From Thuidium tamariscinum (taxonomy: Eukaryota > Streptophyta > Bryopsida > Hypnales > Thuidiaceae), in the NCBI GenBank assembly GCA_947034885.2, contig OX344749.2, positions 29,465,501 through 29,529,500 of the forward strand: a stretch of 64,000 nt of DNA, in the 5' to 3' direction. Positions 45,301-55,421 of this stretch are shown one piece after another (position 1 is the stretch's first letter; each line of letters starts with the position of its first letter). Under the pieces are notes generated by a model that saw nothing but the letters and a program-made list of their open reading frames with translations, did not search any database and was not told the origin of the DNA. Position numbers and translations under genes: made by a program.

Positions 45301-46933
45301 CCGCCCTGTACAAGTCTTCTTCCCCAGGTGGAGCATACGCACCACCCTGCCCACCTCGCCTCACAGATTCCGCACCTCCAGTGTTAGCGCTGTCACGTCC
45401 TGGGTAATTGTTCACATTAGAGTAAGCAGATCCCCCACGTAATCTCTTGTAGTGTCTATCCTTCGACATCAGAAGCCAATGCTGTCTTCTCTCCACAGTA
45501 GCTATGTCATCTTGCAGAAACTGGAGGTCATTCTGCACCTGTTTTACACATAGCGAAGCCAGTGAGTCGTTACATTTGAGGCCTTGTGTAAAATACACAT
45601 GCACATGAATCTGGATTTTCGTGCCTATGCGTTCGTCTACATGTACTCATTGGTGGGCATAGGAATTGGCACGACTCCGCACAGATGAGTCCCACAAGTA
45701 AGAACTTTGAACACTCGATTGGAAACGGAAGGTCATTGCTGAAAACGGAGATACATTGTTGCGGGAAGAAGTCGGTGAGTGATCATCTAAGCAGGAGAAT
45801 GTCATGTACTCAGAGACTCGCCAATTTTGTATATCCGTGAATGGGAATTCAGTTAACGTCGAGGTCGAGGTCAAGCACGTCTGAGAAACAACTCTAAGGA
45901 ATAACGGGCGCTCACCTCGTGCAACTCTACTTGCTTCCGAAGTAGCGAGCGTTGCAAAAATCCAAGTAGTACCTCCATGTTTGCCTCGGCTTCTTCTTGC
46001 TCATGCTCCTTCTTTGTTTCACCGAGAAGCAGCAATAAGGAGTCTATCTCCTTGACACTCATATCCATTCCCTACGATCAAATTATTTCGGTTAGGTGTA
46101 TGCAGAACATTCAGTCAGCAACATTACGATACAGGGTACATGGTATGTGCAATGACCCTGTCCATGAAAGGTGAATGTGAAGATAACATGTAATGTGATA
46201 AAAGGTGAAAGGTGAGAGTAGCATGTGGATTAGGAAGCAATTGGGAAGCAATTGGGAAGCACACAATTGCTCATTGAGGTTGTCACCTGCTCAACCTATG
46301 AACTGTAATATGTGCATGTTCCATGATTTGCAAGTGGTTAATCCATAACGATGAGTCAGAAGATGCACGTGTATGAAAGTACGCCTCCTGAGTAGCGGTT
46401 TATACCCTAAAGTCTCAAAATGTGTGGAAAAATATCGAGGACTAAATGAAGGAGTGAAAAAATCACCTGCTCAAGTGCCAGACGAAGATGTTCTGCTGGT
46501 GAAACATTGCGTATTATCTTTGATACTGCTGCTTTCTTCATCACCTGCGAAGAAGCAACGTCGAGAGTTTCAGATGCTACGACTACAGAATTTAGAGTTT
46601 AATCTCTTTCGCAAGCAATGGTCACATGCCTTCAATTAACTTTATTCTAAGAATCCTCTGTTCCTGATACGAATTCACTAAAGTAGGGGATGATATTACC
46701 TTCGTCAGGAGGATGTTTGGCCAGAGTTGATCGACCGTGAGGTACTGACTACAAGAAGGGCAATTATTCCTATTGCCCAAATGCGTCGTAATGCATGCGA
46801 AGCAAAAACTGTGACCGCAGCGAGTGAGAAAAGCATCCTCCATTGTCTGAAGACAAATTGGACACAAAAAATCTCTGTCCAACTCCGCCCTGGCGCGAAC
46901 AGCCGACTCATATTTCTGCTCTGCAAACGGCAT
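42338..46933 (-). CDS. COP1: COP1-type E3 ubiquitin ligase (RING, coiled coil, WD40)
   Basis: Thirteen coding exons in phase: 46933-46700, 46544-46467, 46071-45916, 45538-45191, 44899-44727, 44528-44460, 44224-44146, 43954-43799, 43626-43528, 43331-43227, 43114-42935, 42775-42665 and 42508-42338; 652 aa. The C3HC4 RING has Cys24, 27, 39, His41, Cys44, 47, 58 and 61. The coiled coil is at about 105-170. A bipartite basic signal (KKRR..., IRRRQ) precedes FDELQEAYL. The C-terminal WD40 domain includes [54 protein letters not shown] and VKVLVLAL. In plants COP1 with SPA proteins ubiquitinates light-signalling transcription factors in darkness. The gene structure matches the angiosperm 13-exon pattern. 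The RING and linker are more diverged than usual ([14 protein letters not shown]). The start ATG at 46933 follows an in-frame GTG region, so the N-terminus may extend through an upstream exon. Confidence 0.96.
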
Positions 46934-48120
46934 TGCCGCTGGGAACGGCTCCTCCTTTGCGAACACCGTATCTAAGGAACATGAACCGAAATGTGCTAAA
47001 TGCTCCACGCGCCAAAATACAGCCCTGACGATAATTCAATCTCACAATCACTCCCCAGGTTGCGAGGTCTCCATCCTGCCACTCTATTTCTCCGAGGTTG
47101 CCGATCAGCTTGAAGAACAATTAAACTCGGCGATGAATAATCGAATGATACAATTAATCGCTGCCTATTGATAGGTCTCGTCCATCTCTTCCCCTTCTTC
47201 ATGTGAATATTTTCAAAAAAAAAGTTTCGAAAAAATGCCCGAAGAGCCGAGCACCGCTGTGCACGGCTCAGCAATGTCCACAAATGTCCTTCAATCCAAA
47301 CGCTAGGAAACCGCTAGGAAATCAAGCAAGCAAGTAGCGTTCAGTCTCTTCTCAACCTCAAACCACCAGACGAACACAAAACGGATGGAGACTAGCACCA
47401 CTACTGCGTCGCCATAAATCGACTCTCGCAACTTCACTCATTCCACGGTCTCCTCAAAAACTCTCCATCTCGCACTCACGGGGAAGAAGCACCTTCAATT
47501 CCCAAACGAAAACACTCACCAATCTCACCAAAGCTCAATCCTTCCATACCGAATCTCTCCTCACTCCATTTCACCTACACTAGTACCGCCCTCCCACAGA
47601 ATCAGACAAAGACTCCACGCTACCATAAGCTTATCACATATGCTCGCATTTCTCGAATAATCAAAAAAATCGAAGCTACAACATCTCCGTGCTCTGCAAA
47701 CGTCAAGAACAAAAATCGCGAACAAAACAATTAATGAGCTCCTCCGAGTTCTTTTATCAACTAATCAGTACAAGAACTTTTTTCATTCTGAAAACACGAC
47801 CACTAATGCCACAGTCCTTGCGAAAAGAATCTCCATGAGAATCTCGAGAAATTCGAACAGGGGAGTCTCGATGAGATTGGCAGCAATTATTGTATTCTCA
47901 ATTTCTGATTTCGAAAGCTTCAGTAGTATCAACCAAGTTATCTGACTGACGTATTCGAATGGATGACGATGGAGGTGGTGACGGCAACCCTACAGTAGTG
48001 AGCCCCGCATCGTATCTGACGAAGTCGAGATTTACCGACGACGGCGGGCACGAGTGCTCTGTGCCCCTAAATGCGAGCCCTCTCATTAGAGGAGATTTCA
48101 GGGCTGCGGGAACTGCCACG
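46934..48120. other. COP1 upstream region with one minus-strand frame
   Basis: This GC-intermediate DNA ends abruptly in AT-rich sequence at about 48125. It probably contains the COP1 promoter and leader. A minus-strand ATG frame at 48086-47898 (62 codons, with PSPPPSSSIRIRQSDN) has a protein-like composition. It could be an upstream COP1 exon or the remnant of another gene, but no splice junction to 46933 was evident. Confidence 0.35.
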
Positions 48121-48391
48121 GTAACAGGAATTTGACATGGTCGAGAGCAGCCTTTTTTTTTTTACTTTTTGAGAAAGTCCCAAGATGGCGATCACTCCCA
48201 AGATTTGGTGAAGCATTGTATTTCAACATTCATTCATCTTTTGGATTTTAAAACACTTTTCTGTCATATTCATACACTTTTCATCCAAATTTGGCAACTT
48301 CATCCACATTTTAAAGAGATTTGGAAAATTTCTAGCGAAAAAAGATTACTTTCATCTGGCGAAAAGAAGTCATTTATTTGAAATGGTGCAA

Positions 48392-48587
48392 TTTGGCCAC
48401 ACGGGGCCAGAAAAAAAAGGCCGGTCGAGAGAGTGCTACATCATCGATTTTTTTAAAAAATTCTTTTCACATTTCAAAACCCCCTAATTTGTTTTTGGTC
48501 AACAGCTAGCCTGACAACTGCCGGCAGTTCGGGAATCGTTTTGAGAACAATCTTAGAAGAAGCTTCTTTTGTCTTGAAATCTCTTCT
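48392..48587. mobile_element. possible MITE bracketed by AATGGTGCAA direct repeats
   Basis: AATGGTGCAA occurs at 48382-48391 and 48588-48597, bracketing 196 bp. The right end GAAATCTCTTCTAAT resembles the ATTAG-family ends, and CTACATCATCGATTTTTTT inside recalls the element at 50391. A matching left terminal repeat is not visible, so the element may be truncated, or the direct repeat may be coincidental. Confidence 0.45.
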
Positions 48588-49285
48588 AATGGTGCAAGGA
48601 GAAGACTTGGTGACTCCCGTTTGTTGATTTGTTATAATAGTGCATGAGATGCTATTTTATCAAAAGTCACAATATTTTGAATTAGTGTAGGCTAAAATAA
48701 TACCATATTGAATCAATTTATACAAAAACAAAATTTTTGGGGGACACTAATTTTCAAGGGAATGCTAATTCTTCCCAATCACTATTAAAATAAATTAGTG
48801 TACACTTAATTGAGTCTAAATAAGGAATTGAAGATTGTTCTTATTGCCTAATTTTTTGGTTGGATTTTGTCAAAACTCTAAAGAATGTTTGAGGTTTTCT
48901 TTTCAAGCACTTTTTTTTTGGCATGGTTTGAATGAATTATGAATTTCAAAGCATTAGAAGAAATATATATTCAAAAGTGGCTTTAGGTTCTTGTGAATGA
49001 AGATTGTATATTTTAAGCATAAATATATTGAGGTCTATATTAAAAAGGGTTCATAATTTGGTATAGTTACTGAAGATTAAATAAGGTATGTGAACCATTG
49101 TCGAAAATGCAATAGTTGTATTTGAATTTATAAAAAGCATTTAAATTTAGATATTGATGATACGAGATGTAGACAATTTAAATATAAAAGCCTTAGAGAT
49201 TCTAATATTCATTTTAATATATATAAGGTAGGAGGCTCCAAAACCAATTCTTTTCTAAATTCTATCATCTATATTTTGACCATTA

Positions 49286-49694
49286 AGTAGGTACACCCTA
49301 AAAGTGCACCATTTCTTAAAGTGCCATCTATAATTACTATGTATTTTCAACTTTGACCTTTAATAACTTTTGCATATTGTATCCAAATGTTGCGTTCTTT
49401 GGTGTGCTGGAATGTGCTTCATTTGCCAACAAGCACTACAAGACCCCCGTGTTTTATGTAACAAGGTGAAATTTTTTGAAATGGATTTAGGTGTCGTCAA
49501 TGTTTACAACCCAATGCTTTTATGTCAATATCGGGTAGTAAACATTGACATCACCTAAAATCTACTTAAAAATATTAGGGCTCGTTACATAAAATGTGGG
49601 TTTCTTATAGTGAAGACTATATGAAAATCTAAACAATCTAATAATAGTAACTAGGCACAATATGAATAAGTGACACTTTGGGGTGTACCTACCT
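49286..49694. mobile_element. TA-type MITE, copy 2, interrupted by a CACTA element
   Basis: The ends AGTAGGTACACCCTAAAA and (inverted) AGGTAGGTACACCCCAAA match the copy at 17142-17417, as does the interior (TTAATAACTTTTGCATA, TTCTTTGGTG, GTAACTAGGCACAATATGA). It is split at CAACAAG|ACT by the 179-bp element 49434-49612. The right TA target copy reads TC. Confidence 0.85.
49434..49612. mobile_element. CACTA-type foldback MITE, 179 bp, AAG target duplication
   Basis: It starts CACTACAAGACCCCCGTGTT and ends with the inverted CACTATAAGAAACCCACATT. AAG at 49431-49433 and 49613-49615 is the 3-bp target duplication. The host copy at 17142 has a single AAG at the same point, which confirms insertion. 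The inner sequence folds (TTAGGTGTCGTCAATGTTTAC with GTAAACATTGACATCACCTAA as approximate complements). It has no coding sequence. Confidence 0.92.
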
Positions 49695-50104
49695 TCAATG
49701 GCTACCTACCTTCACACAAAAACACCATATAGTTTCAAGAATAAAAAATGGGAGCTATAGAGTTTTTTAAAACATCCAATGGAAGTTTATGATATCCATT
49801 TAGAAGAATCTAGGTGGCATAAATAAATATTCTATACTTTCAATTTTGAAAGTTCATAGAATATTGTGTGAGTATAAGGTTGAAATTACAAAATGACTTG
49901 AATTGGATTTTATTTGATAAGAATAACATTATTACTCCAAAACATCATCATTTTTTATTTCACACCTATGTAGGCACAAAAATGATGACTTTTGGTAGTT
50001 TCTATCTTACAAACAAAACATAAGATTTGGTCTAATGTTTTGGGATGTTTTTACTTTAGAACATTTCTACTAGAAATTAGGGAAATGAATGTAATGAAAT
50101 AATA

Positions 50105-50385
50105 TTAGATGAGATTTGAGGCCTTAGGAAGGTTGTTTTGGGTTTGTTCTTGAGACAATTCCCAAAACAATTCCCGAAATTGCTAGCAGTTGTCAGACCA
50201 ACAATTTTTCTTAAATTGGTCCTCAAATGCAAAAAAAAGTCCAAAAAAATTTCGAAAAAAAAATTAATGACGTGGCACAGTCTCAACCATGTCAACTTTC
50301 ATTGTTTTTGCATTCCCTACACTAGTTATTGCATTCTCATAGCTTAATAACTCAAGGTTTTCTAAAAGGCTCAAATCTCATCTAA
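50105..50385. mobile_element. ATTAG-family MITE, member 3
   Basis: The left end TTAGATGAGATTTGAGGCC and the inverted right end TTAGATGAGATTTGAGCC are nearly identical over 17 bp. The interior includes TTAATGACGTGGCACAGTCT, as in the element at 26284. It is 281 bp and the next family member starts only 5 bp later. Confidence 0.85.
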
Positions 50386-50390
50386 TGACT

Positions 50391-50660
50391 CATTAGGGGA
50401 GATTAAGGCCAAAACAAGATTGCAAGTTCCTAGACTGCAGGAAACAAGGGAACTATGAAGTGGCTAGTATGTGACGTGGCCGAGACCCGGCTACATCATC
50501 TTTTTTTGAAAAAAAAATTGAACATTTTTTCACATTTTAAGATCCAATTTTTTATGGATAATTATTGCTTGACATCAGCTCGACAATTTTTACTAGTTTC
50601 GAGAATAGCAAGGGGAACAAGCCTAAAATGGCCTTCTCTTGCCCCAAATCCCCCCTAATG
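50391..50660. mobile_element. ATTAG-family MITE, member 4
   Basis: The left end CATTAGGGGAGATTAAGGCC pairs with the inverted right end CATTAGGGGGGATTTGGGGC. The interior GTGACGTGGCCGAGAC and CTACATCATC blocks relate it to the other members. It is 270 bp and directly abuts the previous element. Confidence 0.8.
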
Positions 50661-53600
50661 TAGGCTTGTCTCCACTACCCACAAGGCCCACTAGTAGAAA
50701 GTTGTGATGAGATGATATCTAAAAGGAACTTAAGATCTTGTTGTAATTTTTGGCAGAGTTTACAAAAATTCAAATTATTTAGTAAAATTGGCAATGTATT
50801 TCTTCATGTTGACAAATTAATTTATTTACAAATCAACTTTTTGCAAATAGGGAGGAAATAAGTAAAGGAGTAGGATTGTCTTATTAATTCTGAAAAATAC
50901 GACACAATTAAATACTTTAAAGGTTGGATATACTATTGTAAATCCATCTAAAGAATTTGAAGGTGAAATTTAAAAAAATGCATGCTTCTAATAGATATAT
51001 GGATGGATGGTTAGATAGTGGAAAAAAAATTCTAAAAATTTTGAAAATTTGTATTGTATATATATTGAAGTCTTCAAATTCATCATCATTTTGCATGCAT
51101 TGTTGAATGTAGAAGAAGATATTTTGGTGATGGTGTTGGTTCACTATCATACTCACAGAGTTGTTACAAAATTGAGAAACTTGATTTTTGTTTTTGATTT
51201 TTTTTTCTTCTATGTATAATAAATTACAATGTCTAAGTACCTATATTCTTGAAAGTTTCCACTTTTTTAGTTCATTAAGAGTTTTTTTGAAGCTTTTTGA
51301 GTCTCTAAAACCTTTGAGAATTGATGGAGGTGTTTCTAATATGATCTAGAATATGCTAAAAATTTTAATTCAAAATCCATAGTGCAAAAAGTTTTTACAA
51401 ATAGTGGTCAAAGTCATCTAAAATTTTAGGGCAACATCAAATTTTTTTTTCAACTTTGAATACTAATTTCAATCTATATGTTCAAACTTAATGATGATTT
51501 TACCACATGATTTCAAACAAGTGAAGTACAAAATCCTATAGTAAAATTTAAAAAAGATTTTATTTTTATTTTTTTGGATGAATACAACCAAAATGGTAAT
51601 TTTGAGTGTTTTTTGACAGAAAAATGACCTCAGGACTACGGTACTGGGATTAAGTAATTATTGTATACTTATGTAATATACTAATTACAGATTTTCATGA
51701 CCCATGCTACAATTTGTTGTTACAAAATGGTTATGTTTTTATCACAAACATTTCATTTTCATTTTTTTCATTCAATCCATATTCTCCTTAGTTCAATTAA
51801 TGAGCACTACATTGCAATAAGTTTGTGCTAGTTCTTCCTAAAGTACACTCTTCTTAAAAAGTTTTAGTGTTTAAAACTTTGTTACATTATATATGTATGT
51901 ATATATTACGCTTTAATAAAAAAATCACAAACAAAAAGTATTTGATTAAGACCATGATTAAAAGACAAAAAGTTTTACAAGTGTCTATTGCAATCATCCT
52001 ATAAATTCAATGACTTTATTCATATTAAGCTTATTTGTAGCCTCAATAACGAATCCATAAAAATCATATTTATAATTGAATAGAGATTTTCTATCAATGA
52101 ACATTAATTGTTATAGTTTCAATTACTTTGACTAGGTAGCTCATAGCCTTTAACCTCTCAAATTCCTTGATTATGTTTTCACAAAAAATGCTCCAAAGTT
52201 GCCATCTCTAGTATGAGTATCAAACCTTTAAAAAAAACATTTTTTTGAGCACATTTAACCTTAGGAATTTGTAGCTCAAAAAGATGTGAAAATTTTCTTA
52301 GAAACTTCTATTGAATGGATTGCAAGATATTCAAATTTAAATTGACCAAAAAACTTGTTTTTTTCTCGCAAAAAAATGGGAGTTGCACTTCACAAGGCTT
52401 GCATTTGTATGAAAAATTATCCAAAATGGTGGTACTTCTTTAGGTTCATTCTTCAAGGCAAGTTGGCTACATGCTTGAAAATTTTCAAATCATTTTGATT
52501 TTTGAATTGTGCAACACATAGACAAAAAAATAGGTAAAAAAAAATAGAAAATGGTTCAAAATATAAAATTGTTAACAGTTTAGTTATAAAATTGAAAAAT
52601 GTCAATCCCATTGGTTTGAATGTTAAAATAAATGATCTACATCCAATATTTTTATTTATTTTCAAAAATATTGAAAATTGGACTAAATAAAGAATTTCAA
52701 AGTTATTTTAGAATAGAGAATCTAGAATTGCCTACAAACAAAAATTCCTTGTAATTTTTGACATTGGTCAAAAAGGAATGATTCAAAGATTTTCATGTAC
52801 ACATAAATTTTAAAAATGTGTTTTGAATAGTCTTTTCTTTCTAAAAATAGTGATTTTTCTATACTTCCCAAATTGCTCAAGTTGAGAAAGAAACTACATA
52901 TGATGCAATTATTTTCTTACAATATTGCCAAAAGTTATGAAAATTGCTAGGCCTTAAAGATATTCCTTGTTCACATGTTGTGTCAAAATTTCATAGAAAA
53001 ACAAAAAATCTCTAATCACACGTAAGTGCCTTAAATTTTTATGTTGCAAAAACATATAGCTTAGTCCTTTAGGGGTTAAAAACATTATGGCAAGGTATTT
53101 TTTTTTTTCCTTTCAAAAATGTGAATTTTTTACCTTAGAATAAGGTGATTAGTAAATGTCAATCCAATTAGGATATATCACTTATGATGACAAGGTTATC
53201 AACTAATGTTACTTCAACTATAAATGGTTGATCCTCTGTTTGACTACATTTGTAGAGTTAAATGTTGATTCAACATTCTTTGCATTAAGTGGGTATTTAA
53301 ATTGAATCTTCTTTATTTGTTGTATATTCCACTTGGTTTCACATTTGAAGACCTATTTAAAATTGTATATTGCTTTTCTTCTTACAAGTGTTGTTGATAA
53401 ATGCAAAATACATAAATACAAAATATATATATCTTCTCTTCATATATACAAATAGATAAATATGTAAGGATACAAATACCTATATTTGTATAGTTAAATT
53501 GACAAGCATACATACACATATTGATACAAGTACAAATTGTTCCATATCTCTTAGTGATAACCTAAGTTAATAGTAGTTGAATTTTTGAACTTTCGTATTA

Positions 53601-55130
53601 AATTACAAAATTTGGGAAAGGGCATTTAGCTTCAAGATTTTGTCTTGTTTTCTACTTTTGTCTTTTTGAAATAAATATATTTGATAGTTTTAATGAAGTT
53701 ATTTATACCCTGTTAGACTAATTGCACATTTGGTTTTACAACATTTCAACTATATTAAGTATTAGAAGCATAGATTGAAAAATATAGATACGTAAAGATG
53801 TAAACTAGATTCATTAATGACTTTACCTCATTTTTCTATCTCTACTCAAAAAAATGAGATTATATTCACAAAAATTGAAAAGATAAAATTATGCCATTCA
53901 AGACTAATTGCACACATACAAATTCTAACAATTCATTTAAATGAAACACTACATGTGCACAACAAAAAATATAGAGGTTGAAAGATGAAAAATGGGATTA
54001 ATTTTTTAAAGTTGAATTTACTCATCACGTCATTTAATGTTTACGTTTAGTTAAGCTTCCCATTCTTGCAAAGGGTAGCAGCTTAGCAACAATGGTAAAC
54101 TTCTAAGGTAGGGGTATCTATTATTGTCATTGATTAGGTTGATAGGCTTTAAAGAGAAGGTTTATGGACTTTTACCTTAAAAACTTAATCCCTCAAGAAG
54201 AAAGACATGCACTCTGTTCATTTGAAATTTTCAATGGCAAATTCTTGGTAGAATGAAAAAATATCAATGTTTTGTAAACTATCAACTTGTAGAGTAACAA
54301 GTTGACATATTTGTTGCATTTCCTAATATTTAAAATTTCAATTTTAGAAGCACTTAAACTTTGATTTTAAAAATGTAGTCATATTTAGAAAAAAATAAAA
54401 AAATTTACAATGAAAGGAATAATAGGAATGCAGGACAAATGTTTTCATGAACATTTTTAATCTTTGGTTTGTATAAACAAATTGGATTTGGTGGAAATAA
54501 TTTTGAAGTTGTATTTTTAGCAATTTAAAAAATATAAGGTTCAATTTAGTGTGATCAAGAATACAAATTAATTAAAATAATTCCATATTTTTTTGAAGGT
54601 GTTCCAAAAATCAAATGCTAAAAATTTGAACTATTAGATTTCAAAAATTGATGCATTTGTTCAATTTTTAAATTTTTGTAGGATTGAATTTGGTCAATTT
54701 TAACTTTCTATTCCTTTTAATTGAAAATGTGTATGAATTTGAGAAATAAATTTAGTTTGGATTTTTGCAAATTTAAAAATATTGAATTTGCCTTAAATTT
54801 TGATCAAATTTTTTTGGTGGGATAAAAAAAATTAATCATCTTCTTATAATTTTTCTTCCCCAAAAGCATCACTTTTGCCTTATAAACTTAATGTCCAAAA
54901 CTATTATAATTTAGAAATTCAACTATCAATCTTTTTCACAATTAATTACATGTATACTAGATAAACTAGTCTTTACTTTGGTACAATTAAGATAAAAAAA
55001 CTCAAACACATCCATGTGAAAAACCCCACCAAAGTGAAATAACTAACTATAAACGTTCATTGTCAAAAAGTTGTTATTAGAGACATTCCACGATTAAATT
55101 TAACCGAAGTACTTCAGTTATAGAATATTC
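50661..55130. other. AT-rich intergenic DNA, no supported gene
   Basis: It holds the repeat 52165-53075 and otherwise low-complexity AT-rich sequence. Frames such as 50917-51156 and 52453-52665 (minus strand) are Phe/Ile/Asn/Lys-rich and look random. An AAGGTAGGGGTATC motif at about 54102 resembles ends of other elements in the window. Confidence 0.5.
52165..53075 (+). repeat. interspersed repeat family, copy 2
   Basis: Collinear with 15510-16096 (shared ATTGCAAGATATTC, GGAATGATTCAAAGATTTTC, AAAAGTTATGAAAATTG and TTTAGGGGTTAA). This copy is longer because of an extra middle portion. No coding frame was seen. Confidence 0.75.
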
Positions 55131-55421
55131 ATCCAATATTTATCATTCATCCAGAAATCAGTCCGTCACAATTATGCCGAGTCTAGAACGTCCTCCAGAC
55201 GATCGTCCTTCTCGAGGACGAGCTCTGCCATTGCTATCGTCGCTCCCAATTGCCATCACTCTCAATTTCGACTTCAATTGACGCCCGAGGCGCTGTCGTC
55301 GCGTTCCATTCTTCCTCTTCTCCCAGTAGGTACTGATGTTTGCATAGTTTAGTTTTGAATAACTCCGCTTGTGAAGGTAATTGGACTTTTTGTCTGCATT
55401 TTGGTGCGCGGTGTCGGAGCA

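Noticed and set aside
45647-45874. 75-codon minus-strand frame
   Set aside because: It lies entirely within COP1 intron 3, between well-supported exons.
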